From Saltatorellus ferox (lineage in GTDB: Bacteria; Planctomycetota; UBA1135; GCA-002686595): 64,000 nucleotides of DNA. The DNA lies in contig CP036434.1 of assembly GCA_007751475.1 (NCBI GenBank), forward strand, positions 4,469,524 through 4,533,523. Reading direction: 5' to 3'. The position numbers and the translations under genes are program-made. Numbering within the stretch: position 1 is the first letter of the stretch; every line of letters begins with the position of its first letter. Below are positions 7,438 through 16,047 of the stretch, in pieces. Below the pieces are notes generated by a model. It was not told the origin of the DNA, did no database searches, and worked only from the letters and a program-made list of their open reading frames with translations.

Positions 7438-7443
7438 AAGCTA
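7438..7443 (-). promoter_or_regulatory. putative -10 box of queF
   Basis: On the minus strand TAGCTT is followed by 7 nt and then the queF ATG. This suggests an internal, leaderless start for queF and the sigma factor, in addition to read-through from the membrane-protein gene. Confidence 0.4.
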
Positions 7444-7497
7444 CTTTCCCCACGCGCCGACGGGGAGTTCGAGGGCCCGAAACCGCTCCTGTCTGGA

Positions 7498-9795
7498 TCA
7501 GCGGGAGCCGCGCGCTCTTGCCACGGTGACGCCGCCGAGCTGGCGATCCAGGATCCATTCCACGGGGGCGTCATGGAAAACGCCCGCGTCCGGCACGAGG
7601 AGTCTTCCACCGGTGGTCGAGGAGGGCGCGATTTGCACGGACTCGCCGCTCACACGATCGACGATCCGGAGCACCCAGCTCTCCTCGGACGAAGGATCCA
7701 GTGGCCGCAGCGCTGGCACCCCGGTCACGTCGAAGCTCCAGTCCTTTCCGTCGCTGACGAGGCGCGGCTGGACCTCGTTCGACAGCTTGGACGGTGCGAC
7801 CATCACGCGCGTCGACGTCGCGAACTGCAGCTCACCCAGGAACCAGACCGACCGCAGCGGACCCGCCAGTAGCCAGCTCGGGTTCGTCGAGAGCGAGAAG
7901 AGAGCCTCTGGCCCGGCCGCGCCCGCCACCCAGACCCCCCGCTCGGTGCCATCGACCTCCAGATCGGAGGACCCTCGGAAACGGACCAGCGGCGTCTCGG
8001 TCGGGTCGATCACGGTCGAGTCCTTGCCGGACAGCGTCGCAGCGATCGCCGTCAGCTCCAGCGGATCGACGCGGACGCCCGCCGGGGACGCCCCTTCTCC
8101 CACCCAGCTGACGCCGCGGCTCGCCTTGCCGAAGGGAGCCCCTGGCACCCGCGGTTCGACGAACAGACCGCGGCGGGTCACGTCGCGCGCGATACGATTG
8201 CGCCGGCGCCCGGGGCGATCGATGGGTGCCACGGCGCCGTCACCATCCGTGACGAGCAGCGGCCCGGCTTCGGGGTTCTCCTTGGCCTCCGGGGGCAGGA
8301 GAAGCACCAGGCCGGAAGCGCGCACCGACTCGAAGCTCGGATCGGTCGCGAACACCCAGAACGAGGCGGACTGGATACCGCGGACATGGATCGGCGCGGC
8401 GCCCCTGGGCAGGAACGGAGCGGATCCGAGGCTCCTGTCGTCACGCGGCACGAGCGTCTCGACGCCCGCCACGGTCCTCGGAGGGTCGAGGACCCAGATA
8501 GCGCCCACCGTCCGGCCCTCGCTCTCGAAGTGGCTGCGCGCATCGAGAACGGCCTCGTGGACCGCGCCCGTTTCGGCGGCGGCTTCCTGGATCGTGGCGC
8601 CGCTGCCCGCCGTCAGAACGGCGTAGGCGACTCCCGTGAGCGCAGGCAGAATCGTACGACGGGCCCCGGAGAGCGCTGTCCCCGAGATGCCGAGCCCCAC
8701 CGCCATGCAGACCGCCAGCGTGAGGGTCCCCGGCGCGTCCGCGAGCCGCGAGGGTTCCGCGCGCTGGGTCACGCCCAGCGCGAGCAGCACGAGGAGCGCG
8801 ATCGCCCAGCCCGCGAGCACGCGCCCCCAGAGACGCGGCGCCGCGCGAGCGGCGACGAAGCCCGGATGCAGCGCCAGGAGCAGCGCCGCGACCGCGAGAA
8901 CGTAGCCCAGCATGCCGAGCCCGGTCGTGTTGACGGGCAGCACCACGACGCCTGTTTTCTCTGCGGCGAGCCCGAGGGCGTGCATCCAGCCCGTACTGGA
9001 CCCCGCGAGCAGATCGGCGGGATTCACGGACCGGAGGGTCTCATCGAGGGCGTCCGGCGAGGGCTTCATCCACCAGCGAACCAGCGCCTCGACGGCGAGG
9101 GCGGCGGCGTAGCCGAGAGCGACCTGAACGCCGGTGCGAATCTTCTGCGCCAGCGGCCGGTGCCTGCGCGCCGCGATGAACTCGAGGCCGAAGCCGAGGG
9201 GAACGAGCGCGATCGCGGAGGGCGACGACGCCGCCGCGATCACCGCGAGCGCAAAGGCGAATCCGATCGCCAGGGCCCGCCGATCCTGGCGGCCTTTCAG
9301 CAGCAGCGCGACCGACCACGTGCTGGCCGCGAGCGCCACGACATCTCCGCGGTTCGCCAGGTGCCCGACGACCGGAACGATCAGCGGATGGATCATGAGG
9401 AACGCCCCCGCGGCCGCGCCGGCGGCGCGGGCATGGTCCTCACCGGTCCAGGGGCGCAGGGCCCGGATCACGGCCACCCGGGTGCCGAGGGCTGCGATGA
9501 CGAGCAGGAGCAGGCTCTCCAGGCGCAGTCGCCCCGCGTCGCCGGGCGTGTACACGTCGTCCTTCGCGTGCAGCGACCGGGAAAGCGCGAGGGAAAGCGC
9601 GGCTGCGGGGCGGTGATCGAGGTCCGCGACGCTCCAGGCCGCCCCCTCTCGACCGCCACCGAACGCGTGGCCGACCTCTTCGAGGACGGCGGCGTCCGAG
9701 CCAAGAAAGCCGGCCCCCAGGAGCGGCTTGTGCGCATACCAGGAGGCGAGGACGCAGACGGCGACGACAAGAAGGCGCTTGATGGGTGCGGGCAC
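7498..9795 (-). CDS. polytopic membrane protein of unknown function
   Basis: A 765-residue protein starting with GTG. The first 410 residues or so contain about ten hydrophobic segments (for example RLLVVAVCVLASWYA, LLLLVIAALGTRVAV, AIGFAFALAVIAAAS, MLGYVLAVAALLLAL, LAGWAIALLVLLALGV), and the last 350 residues form a soluble domain with no cysteine-rich or catalytic motif that I recognise. The topology resembles PMT/ArnT-like glycosyltransferases, with a GD pair (GFLGSDAAVLEEVGHA) in the first outer loop, but that is only suggestive. A minus-strand TAACCT ends 7 nt before the GTG. queF begins 67 nt downstream on the same strand. Function unknown. Confidence 0.75.
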   Translation of the reverse strand: MPAPIKRLLVVAVCVLASWYAHKPLLGAGFLGSDAAVLEEVGHAFGGGREGAAWSVADLDHRPAAALSLALSRSLHAKDDVYTPGDAGRLRLESLLLLVIAALGTRVAVIRALRPWTGEDHARAAGAAAGAFLMIHPLIVPVVGHLANRGDVVALAASTWSVALLLKGRQDRRALAIGFAFALAVIAAASSPSAIALVPLGFGLEFIAARRHRPLAQKIRTGVQVALGYAAALAVEALVRWWMKPSPDALDETLRSVNPADLLAGSSTGWMHALGLAAEKTGVVVLPVNTTGLGMLGYVLAVAALLLALHPGFVAARAAPRLWGRVLAGWAIALLVLLALGVTQRAEPSRLADAPGTLTLAVCMAVGLGISGTALSGARRTILPALTGVAYAVLTAGSGATIQEAAAETGAVHEAVLDARSHFESEGRTVGAIWVLDPPRTVAGVETLVPRDDRSLGSAPFLPRGAAPIHVRGIQSASFWVFATDPSFESVRASGLVLLLPPEAKENPEAGPLLVTDGDGAVAPIDRPGRRRNRIARDVTRRGLFVEPRVPGAPFGKASRGVSWVGEGASPAGVRVDPLELTAIAATLSGKDSTVIDPTETPLVRFRGSSDLEVDGTERGVWVAGAAGPEALFSLSTNPSWLLAGPLRSVWFLGELQFATSTRVMVAPSKLSNEVQPRLVSDGKDWSFDVTGVPALRPLDPSSEESWVLRIVDRVSGESVQIAPSSTTGGRLLVPDAGVFHDAPVEWILDRQLGGVTVARARGSR

Positions 9796-9802
9796 GCCCG
9801 GC

Positions 9803-9808
9803 AGGTTA
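9803..9808 (-). promoter_or_regulatory. putative -10 box of the 765-residue membrane protein
   Basis: TAACCT on the minus strand, 7 nt before the GTG start. The plus strand of the same spot reads TTACCCT, which could act as a -10 for the divergent gene at 9885. Confidence 0.4.
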
Positions 9809-9884
9809 CCCTAGGAGCGCGTTCCGGAAAGATGATTCCGCGCCTCCGTGCGCCGCTCCCCCATTGCTGCCTCCACCTGGCCCC

Positions 9885-10334
9885 ATGCTCGAAAAATTTC
9901 AGCCGCTACTCGATGCCGCCCACGGCATCGACCTCTCCGACCCGGCCGCCGCGAAGGCCGCCTTGCACGCCCGACTCGACCCGAACTCGCCGGAAGGCCA
10001 GGCCGTCAGCGCGGGCCTCGTCGAGCTGCTGGAGAAGGGAGAGGTCGCGAACTGCGGCGAGGCTCCGGTGAAGTTCAGCCGGGCCGCCAAGGCCACGGGG
10101 GAGACCCGCGACTTCTCGATCGACGTGGTCGACATGACCGGCCCGGGTCCCCGTCACCTGCACCCGAACGGCGAGATCAACTGGTGCGTCGCCCTGGAGG
10201 GCGAACCCACCTTCCAGGGCCAGCCCCCGGGCTGGGTCGTCGAAACCCCGGGCAGCGAGCACGTTCCGACCGTCGTCGGCGGCCGGATGCTGATCGTCTA
10301 CCTGCTCCCGGGCGGAGCGATGCAGTTCCTGTAG
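9885..10334 (+). CDS. DUF4863 (4-hydroxylaminobenzoate lyase-like) family protein
   Basis: A 149-residue cytosolic protein that looks like DUF4863, the family that includes 4-hydroxylaminobenzoate lyase. A helical N-terminal half is followed by a cupin-like half with a GPRHLHPNGEINWC metal-type motif and a second His in PGSEHVPTVVGG. The conserved ending RMLIVYLLPGGAMQFL is typical of the family. I use the ATG at 9885 because the upstream 33 codons are proline-rich and out of character. In a planctomycete the substrate need not be a nitroarene derivative. It is divergent from the membrane-protein gene and followed by a convergent gene 51 nt later. Confidence 0.75.
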   Translation: MLEKFQPLLDAAHGIDLSDPAAAKAALHARLDPNSPEGQAVSAGLVELLEKGEVANCGEAPVKFSRAAKATGETRDFSIDVVDMTGPGPRHLHPNGEINWCVALEGEPTFQGQPPGWVVETPGSEHVPTVVGGRMLIVYLLPGGAMQFL

Positions 10335-10385
10335 CCGTTCGGCCCGCAGATCACTGGCCTGCAGATCACCAAATTGGCCCGCAGA

Positions 10386-12071
10386 TCACTGGAACGTGAT
10401 CGCGTAGCCCTCGCTGAAGTTCGACGTCGGGATGCCGAGAACGGCATCCCGGTGCCAGCACTGGAAGTTCCAGGTCTCGCCCGGCTGGATGGCCACGGCG
10501 CCCAGTGGCTGCGGCACCTGGTTCACGTTGACCTGCACGGGAATCTCGCCCGCGGAGCCCGAGCTGGACGCCTGGCCCACGTAGCGACCGAGCGCTCCTC
10601 CGAGGCACAGGTTGCCCGAACTTCCGGCGGGGTTCGTCACGTAGCCCTGCTGATTCGAAACGATGAAGTAGCCGACGGCGTTCTGCGGCAGCTGCGTCGC
10701 CGTGAGGCTCACGTCGTTGTCGGCAACCGTTCGGCTGCCCGTGCCCTGGACGGTCGAAACCTGGCCCGTGGAGTTCGCGCTCGCCTGGCAGTAGGTCTGG
10801 CCGAGAGACGGGTCGTGGGTCAAGACGAAGAGACCTCGCTGGCGATCGTTGCAGAGCAGCGTGCCGCTGGGAAGGTACGGGTAGACGCCCCACATGCCGT
10901 TGTAGTCGGCCGCGCTGGAGGTCGGCGCGGTGTCGAAGTACGCGACCTCCACCGGGCTGGAGGGGTTGGTGGTCGCGTCGAAGATGCGCAGGCCGTCGTT
11001 GTAGTTCGCCTGGTAGAGGTGCCCGTTCGCCGTGAACATGTTGTGGCCGACGGCGCGGCTGCCGTTCGTGAATGCGCCGGTGTAGGTCGTACCCGTGAGG
11101 TTCGACACGTCGAACACGTGCGTGGTCGTATCGATGGAGCCGTCCTCGTCGAGTTCATCGCCGAGATAGAAGAGCTGGCGATCCTCGGAGAGGGCGCCCT
11201 GGTGGCTGTAGACGCCGCCCGGATAGGAGACCTGAGCGAGCTGGACGATGTTCTGCTTGTTGGTGACGTCGAGCACCGAGAGGCCCGGATCGACCCAGCC
11301 GCTGTTGAAGCCCGAGCAGCAGAACGCGATCTCTTTGCCCGCGTAGGGTCCCGACGTGTAGGTCACGACCTGCGCGTCATGGACGTAGCGATCGTCCCAG
11401 GTCGCCACGTAGGTGGGGTTGCCCGGGTTCGACAGGTCGTAGATCCGCAGCCCGTGGCCGCTTCCGCCGCAGCGGTAGAGGAAGCCGCTGTCCGTATCCA
11501 CGACGACGTTGTGCGAGGCCGTCGAGCCGCCGGTCGTCACGGTGCGCTCGAGGGTAACGATGCCCGCATCGACGCTCGATAGATCGATCACCTGGATGCC
11601 GTCGCCGGCTTCGGTGACGGAGTAGGCTCGATCGGTGTAGGTGCGGATGTCGCGCCAGATGCTGGAGGGGCCGGGGATGCTCCCGACGATCGTGGGCAGA
11701 TCGGGATTCGTGACCTCCACGATGATGGTCGCGCGCTCGGCGCCGACGAGCGCGTACTCGCGGCCGCTCGGTGACACGTAGCCCCAGATGTCGTTGTTGA
11801 GGTTCGTTCCCCCGAGGTCAGCGATCGAGAGCCATGAATGCAGCGTGACCTCGTGGCTGTCGAAGCCGCTGCCGGCCTGCGTCCCCCTGTTGCTACCGCC
11901 ACCCGGCAGGATCGCGCCGGCGGCGAGACCGCGGATGTAACCGCTTCCCGCGACGGGTGGCTTCATGTTCAGCAGCTTGGGGTCGTCCTCGTGGGCGAAG
12001 ATCGAACCGGAGAGCGCGAAGAACACGAGGGTCGCCGCTGCGGCCAGGTGCGTGGGAAGGGATGTTTTCAT
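10386..12071 (-). CDS. secreted choice-of-anchor B (LVIVD-repeat) protein with planctomycete C-terminal domain
   Basis: A 561-residue exported protein: signal peptide (LAAAATLVFFALSGSIFAHE, cleavage near residue 27), then beta-propeller-type repeats (IWRDIRTYTDRAYSVTEAG, GLRIYDLSNPGNPTYVATW, LSVLDVTNKQNIV, THVFDVSNL, LRIFDATTNPSSPVEVAYF) of the LVIVD / choice-of-anchor B family to about residue 425. The last 135 residues start at YCQASANSTG and end in a TSNFSEGY...ITF motif. The same end occurs in the proteins at 16048-17721 and 47461-48879. Likely an extracellular or surface protein; no enzyme motif. Its leader of about 60 nt contains a TAGGGT box near 12130. Confidence 0.85.
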   Translation of the reverse strand: MKTSLPTHLAAAATLVFFALSGSIFAHEDDPKLLNMKPPVAGSGYIRGLAAGAILPGGGSNRGTQAGSGFDSHEVTLHSWLSIADLGGTNLNNDIWGYVSPSGREYALVGAERATIIVEVTNPDLPTIVGSIPGPSSIWRDIRTYTDRAYSVTEAGDGIQVIDLSSVDAGIVTLERTVTTGGSTASHNVVVDTDSGFLYRCGGSGHGLRIYDLSNPGNPTYVATWDDRYVHDAQVVTYTSGPYAGKEIAFCCSGFNSGWVDPGLSVLDVTNKQNIVQLAQVSYPGGVYSHQGALSEDRQLFYLGDELDEDGSIDTTTHVFDVSNLTGTTYTGAFTNGSRAVGHNMFTANGHLYQANYNDGLRIFDATTNPSSPVEVAYFDTAPTSSAADYNGMWGVYPYLPSGTLLCNDRQRGLFVLTHDPSLGQTYCQASANSTGQVSTVQGTGSRTVADNDVSLTATQLPQNAVGYFIVSNQQGYVTNPAGSSGNLCLGGALGRYVGQASSSGSAGEIPVQVNVNQVPQPLGAVAIQPGETWNFQCWHRDAVLGIPTSNFSEGYAITFQ

Positions 12072-12173
12072 GCGGTGTCCTGCAAGCAGGCGAGAGAGCC
12101 AGCGTCCCGAACGGGACGTCGATGAAGCCCCGACCCTAACCTGGAACCGGAGATTTCGTCAGCAGCAAAACCA

Positions 12174-13919
12174 TCAGGGGCGAAGCACGATCGCGCGCTG
12201 CCCCCGGGCGACCGGTATTCGCAGCAACTCCCGGAGGGAATGGTTTCGACCCTCGACGACGATCCAGTCGCCGTCCGGCGCTCTGGGGACCAGGAGAACC
12301 AGCTCGGCGGCGACCCCTGTGGGCACGAGCAGAAAGGTATGGGCGGGGCCGCCGACCGATCGATGCTTCCCGAGATAGCAGAGGGCTTTGACCCGATCGC
12401 CCGGTCGTGTGAGCGCGAGGTACGCGTTCTCGAGGTTGACTCCCTCTTTTGGCTGGATCGTCACTTCGAGGGGCCTCCCACTCTGCGTCAAGACGATGGG
12501 ATCGCCTCCCCCTGCGTGCTGGAAAGTGCCCGACGGCCTCCAGGCCTTCGGCAGGCCGGGAACGTCGACGGAGTAGTTCCAAACCTGCTGGGGTAGATGC
12601 AGGAGATACAGCTCGCCGTCGGGTCGGATCCGGGCGGTGACGACCGCGTCCTTTCCGGGAATTCGCCCCCCAGCCATGGCGAGCGTCACCCGGAGCCCGC
12701 CGCCGACCGGCTCTCCGAGCGGCGACTGGAAGCGAAGCGACAAGGGGGGTTCCGAAGCCCAGGGATCCGAAACGAAGAGCACATCGCCGGGCCGAGCCCT
12801 CGGCACCGTGGCGATCGTCCGATGGGTCCCTGCGACCGTGGTCTGCAAGATCGAGACATCGGTCCATTCCTCCAGCTCGGGGGGAATCGCGACCTCGGCC
12901 GACCAGGAGCCATCCGCCTGAACGTAGGCCTCGAAGCGCCTCTTCTGGAACGTCTCCCAGCTGCCCACCTCGATGACACGTGAAGACGGATCTTGACCCT
13001 CGGCATACTCCAGCGGCGGCGTGAACGGAAGGATCCGAATCCGCCCGCCGGGCCCCACGGTCGTCGACCCGTCACGGGCGACGCCGTACCGAACCGATGG
13101 ATCGGCGGCTGCGTCCAGCGCCAACGACAGCTGGCCGTGGAACCTCGTGAGGGGCCGAAGCTCGACCTGGATCGCCTGTTGATCCTCGGCGGCTAGCAGC
13201 TCCGCGGTGGCAAACCCCTCGTGCCACACTTCGTACGTTTGCTGGCCAGCGGCGAAGAGCCGAGCCACGCCTTCACCGTCCGTTTCGGCCTCGACCGTGT
13301 GGGCACCATCCGAAGTGGCCGCGACGACGCGGGCGCCGACGAGGGGAGATCCGTCGAGTTCGGACGTGACCTTGAAGGTTCTCGGCGTGCTCTCCTTCCC
13401 AGGACCGAGTTCGATCACCACCACACGCGTCCGTCCCCCGAAGGGCGTGGTGTAGCTGCCCTCCAAGGTGAAGCCCGTGCCCGGGCTGGAGACCGACACG
13501 CGCGCTGTTCGCGTGGGTCGGACGTAGAACGCGACTTCCCCTCGACGATCTGTCGTGGCGTGACCGTCTTCGGTCGCGAGTCCGCTGACCAGAGCGTCGA
13601 CGCCCTCGTCGAGTTGCACCAGCGCGCCCACATCGGGCTTCCCACCGACCAGCACGCGGATGACGAGTTCGCCAAAGCCAGGCGGACGCTCCACCCCTGC
13701 CTCGGCGGCCTCGAGGGGTTGTCTCCCTGCAGCGACGTGGACCTCTGCGGGGCGAGTGACCACGTCCACCAGCGACTCATCCGCCGGGATCATCACGGTG
13801 CGGGAAGGGGCCGCTCCCGAAGGAACCCACTCCGTGGAGTGAGACTCGACGGTCCCGGTGAAGCGCCAACCCAGAAACAGGAGCAAGCCGAGCGCGAGGA
13901 TAGAGAGCACGTGCCGCAT
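12174..13919 (-). CDS. membrane-anchored protein with repeated Ig-like/carboxypeptidase-regulatory-like domains
   Basis: About 581 residues. The first 20 form a signal anchor (RHVLSILALGLLLFLGWRF); no cysteine follows, so it is probably tethered rather than lipidated. A Pro/Ala-rich linker precedes several beta-sandwich-like stretches with the pattern of carboxypeptidase-regulatory repeats (FGELVIRVLVGGKPDVGALVQL, TTDRRGEVAFYVRP, FKVTSELDGSPLVGARVV, TDGEGVARLFAAG). No catalytic residues are evident. I prefer the ATG at 13919 to 13934 because a TATGCT box (13930-13935) overlaps the earlier codon and lies 10 nt before the later one. The protein at 18701-20407 has a similar layout. Confidence 0.7.
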   Translation of the reverse strand: MRHVLSILALGLLLFLGWRFTGTVESHSTEWVPSGAAPSRTVMIPADESLVDVVTRPAEVHVAAGRQPLEAAEAGVERPPGFGELVIRVLVGGKPDVGALVQLDEGVDALVSGLATEDGHATTDRRGEVAFYVRPTRTARVSVSSPGTGFTLEGSYTTPFGGRTRVVVIELGPGKESTPRTFKVTSELDGSPLVGARVVAATSDGAHTVEAETDGEGVARLFAAGQQTYEVWHEGFATAELLAAEDQQAIQVELRPLTRFHGQLSLALDAAADPSVRYGVARDGSTTVGPGGRIRILPFTPPLEYAEGQDPSSRVIEVGSWETFQKRRFEAYVQADGSWSAEVAIPPELEEWTDVSILQTTVAGTHRTIATVPRARPGDVLFVSDPWASEPPLSLRFQSPLGEPVGGGLRVTLAMAGGRIPGKDAVVTARIRPDGELYLLHLPQQVWNYSVDVPGLPKAWRPSGTFQHAGGGDPIVLTQSGRPLEVTIQPKEGVNLENAYLALTRPGDRVKALCYLGKHRSVGGPAHTFLLVPTGVAAELVLLVPRAPDGDWIVVEGRNHSLRELLRIPVARGQRAIVLRP

Positions 13920-13955
13920 GGTCCTTGCCAGCATAGGTATCCGTCGAAGTTCTGG

Positions 13956-14046
13956 CGGTACTGAACCCGACCCAAAGCCGCCACGTTTCTGAACGCGAAC
14001 GGTCTGCAGTTCGAAGAGTAGCGGCTTCGAGTCGGATTCAGTACCG
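13956..14046. repeat. imperfect inverted repeat upstream of the 12174-13919 gene
   Basis: Arms of 26 nt at 13956-13981 and 14021-14046 match with three mismatches (outer arm CGGTACTGAA). The 39-nt loop contains a smaller GAAC/GTTC hairpin. It sits between two same-strand genes and could end the upstream transcript or act near the promoter. Confidence 0.65.
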
Positions 14047-14163
14047 ACTCGGCTCGTGGCTCTCCTGGCCTCGAACTGACGTCATTCCGGTTCGACAGCG
14101 AGAAGAAGGGGGGCCAGGAGTCTGAACCTTGACCTCCAGTTTGGCTCCTCCTAACTCGAGTGG

Positions 14164-14445
14164 TCAACGCCGAGCCCTGCACCGGGGCCCCGGTGTCTCC
14201 AGCGGATGAAGCGCACGGATCCGCGCGATCCACTCTTCGTTCCGAAGTATCCAGTCGGAGAACTCAGGGATCCCGGCCTGACCGAATGCGCCGCGCAGGA
14301 TGAGCGTATCCAAGAGCCTGGCGTCGGCAGACCGCTCGAACTCGTGCCAGAGGTCCGCGTCCGTGGGGACGGTCTCGTGGGCGTGCCCGAGCCAGGCCAT
14401 GGCCATCATCCACAGCAGGAGAAGGACCCCCCACTGGCGATCCAT
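14164..14445 (-). CDS. small membrane-anchored protein
   Basis: A 93-residue protein with an N-terminal hydrophobic helix (WGVLLLLWMMAMAWLGHA, residues 5-22) followed by a charged, helical, probably periplasmic tail (ADLWHEFERSADARLLDTLI, SDWILRNEEWIARIRALH). The ATG shares its first base with the last base of the TGA of the preceding membrane protein (TGATG), so it is translationally coupled to it. I do not recognise a family. The tight coupling suggests that it serves as a partner of that membrane protein. Confidence 0.6.
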   Translation of the reverse strand: MDRQWGVLLLLWMMAMAWLGHAHETVPTDADLWHEFERSADARLLDTLILRGAFGQAGIPEFSDWILRNEEWIARIRALHPLETPGPRCRARR

Positions 14446-15839
14446 CAATCGTCCGTCCAAAGGGCCTCCATCGAAACCAGGATCCAGGGGAGCTCGATCG
14501 CCCAGGCGAGGCAGAGGAAGCCAAGTCCCGCCGTGGATCGGATCGATGGGCGGCGCTCGCCTCGGCTGCGCCACCACACCGCCGCGGGGATGAAGAGCAA
14601 GGTGTCGAGCAGGACGCGGTAGCGCGTCATGGAGAGCACGAACGTGCTCGCCACGTAGGCGGCGAGTGCGATGGCCATGAGCCACCGCGCGCCCCGAGCC
14701 CTGCTCATGCGCTCCCATCCCAGACAGGCACACGCGAGCAACAGCATCGACTGAAGGAGCGCCAGAGTACCGATCGTTCCGCGGACCGTGGGCCGGTCCA
14801 GCGGACCCGCGTAGGCTCCCGATCGAAGGTAGCGCACCATATCCGAGAGCGGCGACCACGCACGAGCCTGGTGGAGCACGCGAGTACGGAGCATCCACCC
14901 GGGTTCTTCCAGCGCGAACTTCATGCCGCGCTGGACGTTCTCCGAACTTCGCACGGCGTGAGCGCCCGTCCGTGGAGCGGTCCAGGGCATGGGTGGATCT
15001 CGCAAGAGCGCGTCCCGGAGGCCGCCCATCGGAAGCGTGCCGACCCTATCGCGCAGGTCCTCCACGTCGAAGTCCGCATGGTGCCCGTTCCAGCCCGCCG
15101 CGACGAAGCCGCCGGCCGAGTGACCGAACCAGGAGGCCTGGCCGGTCACCCGCAGGTTGCGCGTGGCCCAGGGCAGCGTGACCGCGACGAGACCGAGCGC
15201 GACGTATCCGCCGACGAGCACGCCCCGTCGCATGCCGGCTCGCTGCAGCATCCAGAGAGCCACACCGGGCAGGAGCAGCACGACCGATTCGCGCAGAAGC
15301 CCGGCGACGCCGAGGAGCGCGCCCGCAAGACTCGCGTGCCAGCAAGCGCGCCACCCTTTCCGATCTTGCACCAGTCCCCAGAGGATCAAGAGCGCAGGCA
15401 GCACGAAGGCTACCTGGAGCTGCTCGCTGACGACGAGGTGAGCACTGGGAACCAGAGGGAGATAGAGGGCGTAGCACCAGCCTGCGGTCCGTTCCGCGCC
15501 GCGTCCTGCGAGGCGACGAGTGAGCGACATCAAGCAGTGGCAGATGAAGCCACTCGTGAGCACCAGAAGGAACCGCAGGACGCCCATCCCCGCCGCGTGA
15601 CCGAACACATCTCCTGCCGTGGCAATCAGCCACGGGATGCCCGGAGGCCATGCACCGACATAGATCCCCTCGAGTCGCCAGATATCACCGAGCCGTTCGT
15701 ATCCGGGCTCGTCTCCGGCGAAGAAGCGCCCCCACCCTGCCACCAGAAAGAGGGAGCGAACGGCGACCGCCGCCATGATCGGCGCCCGTCGAGTCGCCAG
15801 GACGTTCAGGGCTGATCGAACGGGGGCGGCCCATGGCAT
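14445..15839 (-). CDS. polytopic membrane protein, PMT/GT39-like glycosyltransferase candidate
   Basis: A 464-residue protein with roughly 10-12 hydrophobic segments. The first outer loop has FFAGDEPGYERLGDIWRLEG, an acidic motif placed where PMT/ArnT-type (GT39/GT83-like) enzymes carry their catalytic Asp-Glu. It is followed by YVGAWPPGIPWLIA, also typical of lipid-phosphate-sugar-dependent glycosyltransferases. I infer transfer of a sugar from a polyprenyl-phosphate donor to an envelope acceptor; the acceptor is unknown. Hydrophobic segments include VLRFLLVLTSGFIC, LLGVAGLLRESVVLLLPGVALW and GLGFLCLAWAIELPWILV. The 3' end overlaps the start of the 93-residue gene. Confidence 0.7.
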   Translation of the reverse strand: MPWAAPVRSALNVLATRRAPIMAAVAVRSLFLVAGWGRFFAGDEPGYERLGDIWRLEGIYVGAWPPGIPWLIATAGDVFGHAAGMGVLRFLLVLTSGFICHCLMSLTRRLAGRGAERTAGWCYALYLPLVPSAHLVVSEQLQVAFVLPALLILWGLVQDRKGWRACWHASLAGALLGVAGLLRESVVLLLPGVALWMLQRAGMRRGVLVGGYVALGLVAVTLPWATRNLRVTGQASWFGHSAGGFVAAGWNGHHADFDVEDLRDRVGTLPMGGLRDALLRDPPMPWTAPRTGAHAVRSSENVQRGMKFALEEPGWMLRTRVLHQARAWSPLSDMVRYLRSGAYAGPLDRPTVRGTIGTLALLQSMLLLACACLGWERMSRARGARWLMAIALAAYVASTFVLSMTRYRVLLDTLLFIPAAVWWRSRGERRPSIRSTAGLGFLCLAWAIELPWILVSMEALWTDD

Positions 15840-16047
15840 GATCCCGGGTGCGGATCAAGAATCGTGCCCGGCCGGAGAAGGTACCGCTGCGATCCCCTGG
15901 AAGGGGCCCAACACTCCGACTGTGCGAAAATGCACCCGTCGAGTGAGCGCGGATCTGTCTTCCGAGGAAGATCCCCCTTTCCTCATCCGTGGCAGAATCC
16001 TGCCGGAAGTCACACACTTTCCCGGCAGGAGGTTCGACTCTCCACGA

